A DNA stretch of 18,999 bases from Methanomassiliicoccaceae archaeon (GCA_016282555.1 JAEEKU010000099.1:1-18999); one strand, 5' to 3'. Counted from the first letter of the stretch, positions 6,743-13,448 are shown. Made by a program: numbers and translations. The notes: a model not told the origin generated them from the sequence alone.

Positions 6743-6769
6743 GCAGTCCTATATTATCAGACCGACTGC
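6743..6769 (+). promoter_or_regulatory. Inverted repeat in the rpl10e leader
   Basis: GCAGTC (6743-6748) pairs perfectly with GACTGC (6764-6769) around a 15-nt loop. The stem can be extended across a bulge by AGG (6737-6739) with CCT (6770-6772). If transcribed, it is a leader hairpin about 20 nt upstream of the ribosome binding site and a candidate for ribosomal-protein feedback. If the downstream TATA is used instead, it flanks the promoter. Confidence 0.35.
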
Positions 6770-6788
6770 CCTATCGCATTCCGATCAA

Positions 6789-6794
6789 GGTGGT
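6789..6794 (+). promoter_or_regulatory. Ribosome binding site of rpl10e
   Basis: GGTGGT ends four bases before the ATG at 6799 and matches part of the archaeal GGAGGTGA consensus. It is one of the few first-gene starts in this window with a Shine-Dalgarno site, which implies that this message has a leader. Confidence 0.5.
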
Positions 6795-6798
6795 TTAA

Positions 6799-7317
6799 AT
6801 GGTAAGAAAGCCCGCATCAATGTACAGACAGGTTAAAGGACAGGCGTACACCCGCCGCGAATACATGGGAGGAGTCCCCGCAAGCAGGGTCAGCCAGTAT
6901 GAGATGGGGAACCTCAAAGCCGAGTTCCCCGTGGTTCTTACCCTCAGGGTCGAGAACCGCGTTCAGGTGAGGCATACGTCCATCGAAGCCGGGCGTATCG
7001 CCGCGAACAAGGTCCTCAACGGTCAGATTGGTTCAGCCAACTATCACCTGACCGTCAGGGCGTTCCCTCACGTCGTTCTCAGGGAGAACAAACTGGCTAC
7101 CGGCGCAGGAGCGGACCGTGTATCCAGCGGAATGCGTCAGGGATTCGGCAAGACTGTAGGAACCGCGGCGAGGCTCGAGCGCAACCAGGCTATCCTCACC
7201 GTCCGCGTGCCCGCGGAGAAAGCGGTCATTGCCAAAGACGCTCTCTGGAGAGCATCGATGAAATTCCCGACTCCCTGCTACATAGACGTGGAGAGGGGAG
7301 CCGAGCTCATACTGTAA
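6799..7317 (+). CDS. rpl10e: 50S ribosomal protein L10e (uL16)
   Basis: This 172-aa protein is the archaeal/eukaryotic counterpart of bacterial L16, a large-subunit protein near the peptidyl-transferase centre and the tRNA elbow. Recognisable family segments run in order: MVRKPASMYRQVKGQAYTRREYM at the N-terminus, GNLKAEFPV, an arginine-rich VRHTSIEAGRIAANKVL helix, YHLTVRAFPHVVLRENK, GADRVSSGMRQGFGKTVGTAARL and a C-terminal FPTPCYIDVERG. Length and start match the family. It is directly followed by dph2 with no intervening base (TAAATG), so the two are presumably co-transcribed, joining a ribosomal protein with the enzyme that modifies elongation factor 2. Confidence 0.97.
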   Translation: MVRKPASMYRQVKGQAYTRREYMGGVPASRVSQYEMGNLKAEFPVVLTLRVENRVQVRHTSIEAGRIAANKVLNGQIGSANYHLTVRAFPHVVLRENKLATGAGADRVSSGMRQGFGKTVGTAARLERNQAILTVRVPAEKAVIAKDALWRASMKFPTPCYIDVERGAELIL

Positions 7318-8583
7318 ATGTTCGATTTCGAACTCGAACGCGTTTCAAACTGGATTAAAGGCGGGGGATTCTCCTCCGTCACTCTTCAATTTCCGGAAGG
7401 CCTGAAGATAAGAGCCCCGGAGATCGCTGATTTTCTTTCCGATTCCACCGGCGCCGAGATCATTATTTCCGGGCACCCGTGCTACGGCGCATGCGATTTA
7501 TTCGATTACAAAGGAGTATCGGAGGCGCTGGTGCATTTCGGGCATTCCCCCATCCCCTCCCTCGGCGACGATCCGAACGTGCTGTACGTGGAATCCCGTT
7601 CGGATGCGGAGATCGGCGGGGATATCGCCTCTCTTCTGGATTTTCTGCCGGAGAACGTGGGAATCCTCGCGTCGATTCAGTATTTAGATCTGATTCCGTC
7701 CGTGAAAGAGCATCTGGAGAAAACCGGAAGAAAAGTTTTCGTGGGAACCGGAGACAGGCGCATATGCTATCCCGGACAGGTTCTCGGCTGCAACTGCACT
7801 GCGGCGGAATCGGTGAAAGACCGTTCGGACGCGTTCCTTTTCATCGGGGAAGGAGATTTTCATCCGCTCGCCGTATCCCTGGGAACGGAGAAACCAGTTT
7901 ATCTCCTGAATCCTCTGACTTCCGAGATCACATGCCTCTCGGAGAAGAGGGACCGCATTCTCCGCAGAAGATTCGCTGCCATCCAGTCCGCTTCCGGCGC
8001 GGAAACGGTAATCGTTATAGAATGCTCCAAAACCGGACAGAACCGCGCCGGCGAAGCCGATCGCATCGTCTCTCTTGCAAGATCCAAAGGGAAGAGGGCG
8101 TTCAAAGTGATTATGGAGGAGATAACCCCCGATTCCCTGGCGGCTTTCAGAGCCGGTGCGTTCGTAAACACGGCCTGCCCCCGCATATCTCTCGACGATT
8201 CCGCGCGCTACAGCCGTCCGGTCCTCACCGTGCCTGAGGCGGAGATATTATTCGGGGAAAGGCAGTGGAAGGACTATGTTTTCGATCAGATCCGCTCCCG
8301 ACGTCCGCGCTCCGGCATATACCCGTACCGTCCGCCATACCTGATTACCAGCAGAGACGCCAGAACCGCCGAGAACAGTTCGGTCACGGGAACCGCGTAC
8401 CAGATCGCGTCGATTCCGAAAACCGCCGGAAGGATGATTATCAGCGGCGTCAGCAGAATCAGGGATCTGAACAGAGAGATCAGAGCTGAAACGGGGCCGT
8501 TGGACAGCGAAGTGAACAGGGACGAGGCATACACGTTGAATCCCATGAACAAAAACCCGAACGAGAAAATTCCGGCGCCGTAA
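7318..8583 (+). CDS. dph2: Dph2, diphthamide biosynthesis radical Fe-S enzyme, with an anomalous C-terminal tail
   Basis: Archaeal Dph2 uses a [4Fe-4S] cluster and S-adenosylmethionine to transfer a 3-amino-3-carboxypropyl group to a histidine of translation factor EF-2, the first step of diphthamide synthesis. The three widely spaced cluster cysteines are visible: Cys59 in GHPCYGACD, Cys158 in YPGQVLGCNC and Cys287 in NTACPRIS, at almost the same positions as in Pyrococcus Dph2. Family members normally end soon after a segment like the WKDYVFDQI seen here at 317-325, giving about 330-340 residues. This frame instead continues to residue 421. The last ~99 residues (from base 8286) lie antisense to the 3' end of the convergent MATE gene, are rich in Arg/Pro/Ser and look non-native. 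Either the original stop was lost or there is a base error near the junction. It begins immediately after rpl10e. Confidence 0.92.
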   Translation: MFDFELERVSNWIKGGGFSSVTLQFPEGLKIRAPEIADFLSDSTGAEIIISGHPCYGACDLFDYKGVSEALVHFGHSPIPSLGDDPNVLYVESRSDAEIGGDIASLLDFLPENVGILASIQYLDLIPSVKEHLEKTGRKVFVGTGDRRICYPGQVLGCNCTAAESVKDRSDAFLFIGEGDFHPLAVSLGTEKPVYLLNPLTSEITCLSEKRDRILRRRFAAIQSASGAETVIVIECSKTGQNRAGEADRIVSLARSKGKRAFKVIMEEITPDSLAAFRAGAFVNTACPRISLDDSARYSRPVLTVPEAEILFGERQWKDYVFDQIRSRRPRSGIYPYRPPYLITSRDARTAENSSVTGTAYQIASIPKTAGRMIISGVSRIRDLNREIRAETGPLDSEVNRDEAYTLNPMNKNPNEKIPAP

Positions 8584-9695
8584 ACGGTGATCTCCATCAC
8601 GCTTTCCGAACCCTCTGCGAAAAATCCCGCCACCTGGCCGGAGAAAAGTTCCATCATAACGAAGACCAGAACCGACAGCGCGGCCGTGAACTTCAGGGAG
8701 AATCCGAACACCTTCCTCATCCCGTCTCTGTCTCCGGCGCCGTGATCGAACGACATCACCGGAGCTATGCCGTTGGAGTATCCTATCACAGCGGACAGAG
8801 CCAGAAACTGGACGTAGGAGAGTATGGTTATGGCGGAGACCCCGTCCGGGCCCAGATACTCCATCATCACCAGGTTGTAGCAAAGAATCGTGATTCCGCC
8901 GGTCAGCTCGCTTGCCATCTCCGAAATTCCGTTGGAGCACGCCGAGGTTATAGCGGAAAAATCTCTGGACGGCTTCGCAAAGTGGAGAATCCTGTTTTTG
9001 TTCATGAGGAAAGCGATTCCGATAACCGAGGGAATCATGGATCCTATCCCGCTGGCCGCGGCCGCGCCTGTCAGACCGAAATCCAGAACCGCTATCAGCA
9101 GATAATCCAGAAAAATATTCGAGAGCCCTCCCGCGACCGACGCGGCCAGAGACATTCCGGGCCTTCCCGCGACGATGAGAAGCTGGGTGAGCACGAACTG
9201 CAGCAGAAGGAACGGGATGAAGGGGGCGTACCCGTACAGGTATTCGACGGAACCTCCGCGTATGGTCTCGTCCGCGCCCAGCAGGTTTACCAGAGGATCC
9301 GCGAAAATTACAGCCGCAACAGCGGATGCCGCCGAGACTGCGGCGAGAACCGACAGCATCAGGCTCATGGATCCTCTGGCTTTTTCCGGCTCTCCTTTTC
9401 CCAGAAGATTGGCCAGATAAGCGCTTCCGCCGGTGGAGAACATGAATCCGATTCCGGTGAGAAGAGAAACCGCGGGCATCAGAATGTTGATCGACGCGAG
9501 AGCATCGGTGTTGACGAAATTGGAGATGAACGCTCCGTCGACGATGCTGTAAGACGAGATGAACAGTATGGTCGCTATCGACGGGGCGGTGAATTTCAGT
9601 ATATCCTTCCCGCTGCGTATGCTTCCCAGATTCTCCTTGTCCAAACGGAATTCCTCCTCGGTTTCCTGCCCCGGAACATGAGGCGGCGCCGGCAT
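8286..9695 (-). CDS. MATE-family multidrug/metabolite efflux transporter
   Basis: This 469-aa integral membrane protein of the MATE (MOP superfamily) type exports cationic drugs or metabolites in exchange for Na+ or H+. About twelve hydrophobic helices can be counted. The first repeat has the usual IATILFISSYSIVDGAFISNFVNTDALASINILMP pattern, and the second repeat restarts near residue 240 (GGITILCYNLVMMEYLGPDGVSAITILSYVQ). The VDGAFI and GDR segments fit the family. The N-terminus has a soluble acidic stretch of about 30 residues. The ATG at 9695 is supported by a TATA core about 27 bp upstream, so the message is probably leaderless. The substrate is not predictable. The protein ends naturally about 20 residues after its last helix; its final 298 bases are overlapped antisense by the dph2 frame. 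Confidence 0.93.
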   Translation of the reverse strand: MPAPPHVPGQETEEEFRLDKENLGSIRSGKDILKFTAPSIATILFISSYSIVDGAFISNFVNTDALASINILMPAVSLLTGIGFMFSTGGSAYLANLLGKGEPEKARGSMSLMLSVLAAVSAASAVAAVIFADPLVNLLGADETIRGGSVEYLYGYAPFIPFLLLQFVLTQLLIVAGRPGMSLAASVAGGLSNIFLDYLLIAVLDFGLTGAAAASGIGSMIPSVIGIAFLMNKNRILHFAKPSRDFSAITSACSNGISEMASELTGGITILCYNLVMMEYLGPDGVSAITILSYVQFLALSAVIGYSNGIAPVMSFDHGAGDRDGMRKVFGFSLKFTAALSVLVFVMMELFSGQVAGFFAEGSESVMEITVYGAGIFSFGFLFMGFNVYASSLFTSLSNGPVSALISLFRSLILLTPLIIILPAVFGIDAIWYAVPVTELFSAVLASLLVIRYGGRYGYMPERGRRERI

Positions 9696-9713
9696 CCGGG
9701 AGATATCCGTTAG

Positions 9714-9737
9714 TTTATTTTTATATTTGAAATATTA
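9714..9737. promoter_or_regulatory. Shared divergent TATA island between the MATE gene and mtxX
   Basis: An uninterrupted AT-rich stretch contains the core TTTTTATATT (9718-9727). Read on the plus strand it sits about 25 bp before the mtxX ATG (9747). Read on the minus strand, as AATATAAAAA, it sits about 27 bp before the MATE ATG (9695). One element therefore appears to serve two divergent leaderless genes. Confidence 0.55.
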
Positions 9738-9746
9738 TCGCGGGGT

Positions 9747-10490
9747 ATGTTTACATCTAAGACTCTCCTGAATTCGGATTTGCCGAAGGTCAGGGTCGGA
9801 ATCGGCCGCGGCACCTCCAACGGCAACGTGGAAAGGAGCGTTCTGGCGATGGAAGAGTTCGACATCACCGTTTACGACAGCCCCTACGAGATGTCCGGTG
9901 ATCTGTCGTCGGGGAAAATAGACGCGGCGGTCCGCGGAGACATGCCCTCCTCCGTTCTTCTCCCCATTTTGAAATCCAATCTTAACATGAAATCCCTGGA
10001 AAGGGTGGCTTTTATGGAGCTCCCCAACGGGAAAATATTCATCCTGGCCCCGGTGGGCATAGACGAGGGATGGTCTCAGGAGCAGAAATACGATATCGCG
10101 GTGAGATCGGCAGAGATCGCCGGAAGAATCGGAATGGGCTCCAGAATCGCCATAATGTCAGGCGGAAGGTGCGAGGACGTGGGAAGATGCAGAGTCGTGG
10201 ACAAATCCATCGGAAGCGCCCGCGAACTGTCCAGAAAGCTCACGGAAGCCGGTTTCGACGCTTACCATTCCCAGATTCTCATCGAGGAGGCGGTCAAGGA
10301 AGCCGATATCATCCTCGCCCCGGAGGGGATCACCGGAAACATCATCTTCAGATCGCTCCACTTCATAGGCGGGCTGAAGTCGCTGGGCGCTCCGCTGATC
10401 AACACGGACAGGGTGTTCGTTGACACTTCCCGCTCGAAAACCGATTACAGAACCGCTCTGGCTCTGGCTATGAAACTCACGGAGGTATGA
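9747..10490 (+). CDS. mtxX: MtxX / methanogenesis marker protein 4 (phosphotransacetylase-like)
   Basis: This 247-aa protein resembles the MtxX/Mmp4 family (TIGR03270), one of the marker proteins found almost only in methanogens; its exact reaction is unknown. It opens with VRVGIGRGTSNGNVERSVLAME. The C-terminal domain contains LAPEGITGNIIFRSLHFIGGLKSLGAP followed by VFVDTSRS, which recalls the phosphate acetyl/butyryl-transferase fold. Two extra cysteines occur in GGRCEDVGRC. There is no signal peptide or membrane helix. It is leaderless by promoter spacing and is the first gene of a four-gene run with queD, queC and queE, separated from queD by two bases with a Shine-Dalgarno site inside its own end. 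This association with tRNA 7-deazaguanine genes is noteworthy. I am confident of the family, not of any function. Confidence 0.82.
   Translation: MFTSKTLLNSDLPKVRVGIGRGTSNGNVERSVLAMEEFDITVYDSPYEMSGDLSSGKIDAAVRGDMPSSVLLPILKSNLNMKSLERVAFMELPNGKIFILAPVGIDEGWSQEQKYDIAVRSAEIAGRIGMGSRIAIMSGGRCEDVGRCRVVDKSIGSARELSRKLTEAGFDAYHSQILIEEAVKEADIILAPEGITGNIIFRSLHFIGGLKSLGAPLINTDRVFVDTSRSKTDYRTALALAMKLTEV
10481..10486 (+). promoter_or_regulatory. Shine-Dalgarno site deciding the queD start
   Basis: A perfect GGAGGT ends directly before ATG 10487, leaving no spacing, but lies six bases before the in-frame ATG at 10493. The second ATG is therefore the better start. Confidence 0.7.
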
Positions 10491-10492
10491 TT

Positions 10493-10969
10493 ATGCAATT
10501 GGAAATAGACGGAGGCTATTCCGGAATAAGATTTTCAGCCTGCCACTTTATCCCCAATCACGAGAAATGCTCCAGGCTGCACGGGCACTCCTATATCGTC
10601 AGGCTGCGCGTCGAAGGCGATCCGGACGAGAACGGGATGATCATGGATTTCGTTATACTGAAGAACTTCCTCAGATCGATGATCGATAAATTCGATCACA
10701 GGACGCTGCTTCCCGCGAAATCCCCCGAAGTGGGCATCATGATCTCCGGCAATTCCGTGGAAGTAAACTCCGGAATGAAGAGATACGTGTTCCCCAGGGA
10801 AGACACGGTCATGCTGGATATCGCCTCCACCACCGCCGAGGAGATGAGCAGGATGATGGTGAAGCAGATGGTTTCCGAGATTCCCTTCCCTCCGAACGTG
10901 AAACGCGTTTCCATAGGTCTCGACGAGGAGAGGGGCCAGACTGCCTGGTACACAGAGGTTTTCGAATGA
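10493..10969 (+). CDS. queD: 6-carboxy-5,6,7,8-tetrahydropterin synthase (QueD/PTPS family)
   Basis: This 158-aa enzyme of the PTPS fold converts dihydroneopterin triphosphate to 6-carboxytetrahydropterin, the second step toward preQ0, the precursor of archaeosine at position 15 of archaeal tRNA. Zinc ligands are visible as His18 (ACHF), His30 and His32 (LHGH). The catalytic Cys26 sits in the NHEKCSRLHGHSY motif, the spacing typical of QueD. A glutamate for pterin binding near the C-terminus (LDEERGQTAWY) is also present. Two in-frame ATGs exist (10487 and 10493); the second is chosen from the GGAGGT spacing. The gene overlaps queC by ATGA at 10966-10969, so it is translationally coupled to it. 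Confidence 0.93.
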   Translation: MQLEIDGGYSGIRFSACHFIPNHEKCSRLHGHSYIVRLRVEGDPDENGMIMDFVILKNFLRSMIDKFDHRTLLPAKSPEVGIMISGNSVEVNSGMKRYVFPREDTVMLDIASTTAEEMSRMMVKQMVSEIPFPPNVKRVSIGLDEERGQTAWYTEVFE

Positions 10970-11772
10970 GGGCCGTCGTGCTTCTCTCCGGAGGGCTGGA
11001 TTCCACGACCGTTCTCGCGCAGGCTCTGGCCGACGGGTGCGATGTCACGGCTCTGAGCTTCCGCTACGGGCAGAGGCACACCAGAGAGCTGGAATCGGCC
11101 GCAAACGTCTGCCGCTATTACGATGTCAACCATGTTATCGTCGATATCGATCTGAGCATGTTCCGCTCGGCTCTGACCAGAAAAGATATGGAAGTCCCTC
11201 TGGACAGAGAGGGGAAGCTGGACGAGAGCATACCTTCCACTTACGTTCCCGCGAGAAACATAATATTCCTGAGCATAGCGGCCGGGCTGTGCGAATCGAT
11301 CGATGCGGACAGGGTCTACATAGGCGCCAACGTGGTCGACTATTCCGGTTATCCGGACTGCCGCCCGGAGTTCTTCAGGGCCTTCGAGGAAATGATCAGG
11401 AAAGGAACGAAAGCCGGGACGGAGGGACGCCCGGTCTCGGTGGTGACCCCGATTCTCATGGACTCGAAAGCGGATATAGTCAGGCGCGGGAAGAGGCTCG
11501 GCGCCCCTCTGCACCTGACTTGGTCCTGCTACAACGGCGGAGAGAAAGCATGCGGACGCTGCGATTCCTGCAGGCTCAGGCTGAAAGGGTTCGAAGAAGC
11601 CGGATACAAAGACGAGATAGAGTACGAGCGATATGAAAATCTGCGAATGCTTCGGATCGATTCAGGGAGAGGGCCTGATGATCGGCGCCCCCACGTTCTT
11701 CGTGAGGACCGCCGGATGCAATCTGGAATGCTCCTGGTGCGACACCGGTTATTCCAAATCGGGCGGTTATGA
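10966..11772 (+). CDS. queC: 7-cyano-7-deazaguanine synthase QueC, with a C-terminal overrun into queE
   Basis: QueC is an ATP-dependent amidase/nitrile synthase that turns 7-carboxy-7-deazaguanine into preQ0. The PP-loop SGGLDST occupies residues 8-14, and the zinc site Cys188, Cys196, Cys199, Cys202 is complete (CYNGGEKACGRCDSC). The family pattern continues to YKDEIEYE at about residue 221, where archaeal QueC proteins normally end. Here the frame runs on for another ~46 residues, reading out of frame through the first 140 bases of queE. The tail is Arg-rich with no family resemblance. An ATGA at 11633-11636 would give the usual stop/start overlap if queC were in the other frame, so a one-base indel just upstream is a real possibility. 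The enzyme core is intact either way. Confidence 0.93.
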   Translation: MRAVVLLSGGLDSTTVLAQALADGCDVTALSFRYGQRHTRELESAANVCRYYDVNHVIVDIDLSMFRSALTRKDMEVPLDREGKLDESIPSTYVPARNIIFLSIAAGLCESIDADRVYIGANVVDYSGYPDCRPEFFRAFEEMIRKGTKAGTEGRPVSVVTPILMDSKADIVRRGKRLGAPLHLTWSCYNGGEKACGRCDSCRLRLKGFEEAGYKDEIEYERYENLRMLRIDSGRGPDDRRPHVLREDRRMQSGMLLVRHRLFQIGRL

Positions 11773-12259
11773 AATGACTCCGCAGGAGATTCTCTCGGCT
11801 TCGGGGGACTTCCCCCGCGTGTGCGTTACGGGCGGAGAGCCCATGCTCCAGCCGGAAACGCCGGATCTTCTGAAAATGTTCGCGGAGTCCGGAAAGCAGG
11901 TTGTTCTGGAGACGAACGGATCCGTAAATCTCTCGAAAGTTCCGGCTGACGATCTTATCATGATAAGCATGGACATCAAATGCCCCTCGTCCGGGATGTC
12001 TTCGAGAATGGATTTCGGAAACCTCGATCTTCTAACTATGAAGGATCAGCTGAAATTCGTGGTCAGGGACGACGAGGATTTCGATTACGCCCTCGGAGTC
12101 CTCAGGGATCATCCCGTGAAAACTAACATAATTTTCAGCCCCGTCGGGGGAACGGAAAAACTGGACTGGCTGGTGTCGAGGGTTCTGAAGTCGGGTACGG
12201 ACGCGAGAGTCCTTCCCCAGCTCCACAAAATCATATGGGGGGACCGCAGAGGGGTCTGA
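11633..12259 (+). CDS. queE: 7-carboxy-7-deazaguanine synthase QueE (radical SAM)
   Basis: QueE is a radical SAM enzyme that contracts 6-carboxytetrahydropterin to 7-carboxy-7-deazaguanine, the step between QueD and QueC. This 208-aa protein begins with the family signature FGSIQGEG (residues 7-14) and has the cluster motif CNLECSWC (Cys29, Cys33, Cys36). The next segments are VTGGEPMLQP, ETNGS, a DIKCPSSG motif and a C-terminal VLPQLHKIIWG. Length and layout are normal. It completes the queD-queC-queE set, so preQ0 synthesis can be encoded here; GTP cyclohydrolase and archaeosine tRNA-transglycosylase would be elsewhere. Its first 140 bases are overlapped by the queC frame and its last 228 by the antisense nifX-like frame. 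Confidence 0.95.
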   Translation: MKICECFGSIQGEGLMIGAPTFFVRTAGCNLECSWCDTGYSKSGGYEMTPQEILSASGDFPRVCVTGGEPMLQPETPDLLKMFAESGKQVVLETNGSVNLSKVPADDLIMISMDIKCPSSGMSSRMDFGNLDLLTMKDQLKFVVRDDEDFDYALGVLRDHPVKTNIIFSPVGGTEKLDWLVSRVLKSGTDARVLPQLHKIIWGDRRGV

Positions 12260-12589
12260 TCGCCGGAGGTTTTTCATCCTCCGGAGGAAGCCCTCGGCGC
12301 ACTCTTCCACGGTTCCCTCCTCGTCGTACGAGACGCGTATCCCCGCCTTCTCGAGGATCTCTATCCCGTGCATGCCGATCCCTCCCGTGAGGACGGCATC
12401 CGCCCCCAGAGAGACTATCGCTTCCGCCACGGCGACGCCGGCCCCGGACGGGGAGTCCGCGTACTCGTTGACGATCACACGGTAATCCATCGTCTCCGAA
12501 TCGATAAGCAGGAAGAAAGGGGCATGGCCGAAATCGTCGGCTATGTAAGAGCCGAGATCCTCCCCCTCGGATACTGCGATTATCTTCAT
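12032..12589 (-). CDS. NifX/NifB-like (dinitrogenase Fe-Mo cofactor domain) protein with an antisense C-terminal tail
   Basis: Residues 1-110 form a complete PF02579-type domain: MKIIAVSEGEDLGSYIADDFGHAPFF, then GAGVAVAEAIVSLGADAVLTGGIGMHGIEILEKAGIRV. Single-domain members of this family accompany Mrp/Nbp35 proteins in many methanogens and are thought to bind Fe-S or Fe-Mo precursors; no nitrogenase is implied. The family ends at about residue 110, which is base 12260, exactly at the queE stop. The frame then continues 75 codons, antisense and codon-on-codon with queE, ending in the only TAG in this window. That tail is probably not selected as protein. The gene starts one base after the mrp stop with a GGATGAG ribosome-binding-like sequence, so the two are co-transcribed. 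Confidence 0.85.
   Translation of the reverse strand: MKIIAVSEGEDLGSYIADDFGHAPFFLLIDSETMDYRVIVNEYADSPSGAGVAVAEAIVSLGADAVLTGGIGMHGIEILEKAGIRVSYDEEGTVEECAEGFLRRMKNLRRSDPSAVPPYDFVELGKDSRVRTRLQNPRHQPVQFFRSPDGAENYVSFHGMIPEDSEGVIEILVVPDHEFQLILHS
12263..12284. repeat. 7-bp inverted repeat between the queE stop and the nifX-like gene
   Basis: CCGGAGG (12263-12269) and CCTCCGG (12278-12284) are perfect complements around an 8-nt loop TTTTTCAT. It begins four bases after the queE stop and lies within the last codons of the conserved NifX domain. It could fold in either transcript and may help end queE transcription. Confidence 0.5.
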
Positions 12590-12590
12590 C

Positions 12591-13415
12591 TCATCCGACC
12601 GTTTTGATGATCTTCTCGGTTATCGAAGCGAAAGCTTTAGACGTCGCGGAATCCGGACTGCCGAGAACAGCCGGCACTCCCTTGTCCCCGGATTCGACTA
12701 TCCCGGGCTCGATGGGGATGCGTCCGAGGAACTGGACGTTCATCTCTTTGGCAGTGGCCTCCCCTCCGCCGGATTTGAAAATATCGGTGATTTCGCCGCA
12801 GTGGGGGCAGACGAATCCGCTCATATTCTCTATAAGACCGATGATAGGAACTCCCGCCTCCGCGCCGAAGACCAGGGATTTCCTGCTGTCCAGAAGGGCG
12901 ACGTCCTGGGGAGTGGTGACGATTATCATCCCGTCGGCTTTGGGAATGAGCTGGACTATGGAAAGGGCCTCGTCCCCGGTTCCGGGAGGCATGTCGATCA
13001 CCAGATAATCCAGATCTCCCCATTCCACGTCCTCGATGAACTGCCTTACCGCGCCCATTTTGACCGGTCCGCGCCACATGACGGGAGTGTCCTTGCTTTT
13101 GAGAAGGAACGCCATAGACATGAGTTTGAGAGAGGGGGGCACCTGCACCGGTATGAGCTTTCCGTTCTCGACATCCAGCTGGCCGTCCTCGATTCCGAAC
13201 ATCTTGGGAATGTTGGGTCCGGTGATGTCGATGTCCATGACCCCGGTTTTGTATCCTTTCATAGACAGAGTCATGGCGATATTGGTGGAGACCGTGCTTT
13301 TTCCGACTCCTCCCTTTCCGCTCATCACGATCAGGACATGCTTGATGTTTCTGAGGGTATCCTGAAGTTTAGTCTCTTCCTGAATGCTGTCTTCCGTCAA
13401 TAACTGGCCGGCCAT
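12591..13415 (-). CDS. mrp: Mrp/Nbp35-family Fe-S cluster carrier ATPase (ApbC)
   Basis: This 274-aa soluble P-loop ATPase of the Mrp/Nbp35 group binds and transfers [4Fe-4S] clusters to target proteins. The deviant Walker A GKGGVGKST spans residues 33-41; DIDITGPN follows near 61-68, the Walker B-like YLVIDMPPGTGDE near 137-149 and the bridging cluster motif CPHC at Cys203/Cys206 (SGFVCPHCGE). It lacks the N-terminal ferredoxin-like four-Cys region of eukaryotic Nbp35, as in most archaeal ApbC proteins. A TTATAA element at 13449-13454 gives a short leader containing AGAGGAA before the ATG. The downstream nifX-like gene is in the same transcript. Within this window QueE and Dph2 are plausible Fe-S clients, but that is inference. 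Confidence 0.95.
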   Translation of the reverse strand: MAGQLLTEDSIQEETKLQDTLRNIKHVLIVMSGKGGVGKSTVSTNIAMTLSMKGYKTGVMDIDITGPNIPKMFGIEDGQLDVENGKLIPVQVPPSLKLMSMAFLLKSKDTPVMWRGPVKMGAVRQFIEDVEWGDLDYLVIDMPPGTGDEALSIVQLIPKADGMIIVTTPQDVALLDSRKSLVFGAEAGVPIIGLIENMSGFVCPHCGEITDIFKSGGGEATAKEMNVQFLGRIPIEPGIVESGDKGVPAVLGSPDSATSKAFASITEKIIKTVG

Positions 13416-13448
13416 TTTTCTTCCTCTGCGGGGAATGCACTATGCCCG

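Larger units (their letters stand above)
6518..6798. other. 281-bp intergenic region between the unknown protein and rpl10e
   Basis: This is the longest gene-free stretch in the window. It holds the minus-strand TATA of the 324-aa protein (6537-6545), a 16-bp palindrome TTTCCGG-AA-CCGGAAA (6614-6629), an AT-rich spot (6653-6660), two possible TATA boxes for rpl10e (6701-6708 and 6749-6756), a leader hairpin (6743-6769) and a Shine-Dalgarno site (6789-6794). I looked for a tRNA or small RNA and saw no convincing cloverleaf. Confidence 0.6.

Noticed and set aside
9747..10490. Phosphate acetyltransferase
   Set aside because: The fold resemblance is there, but the length and the N-terminal VGIGRG pattern match MtxX better than Pta/Ptb.
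12032..12589. Nitrogen fixation function suggested by the NifX-like domain
   Set aside because: No nif structural genes are present; single-domain members of this family next to mrp are common in non-fixing methanogens.
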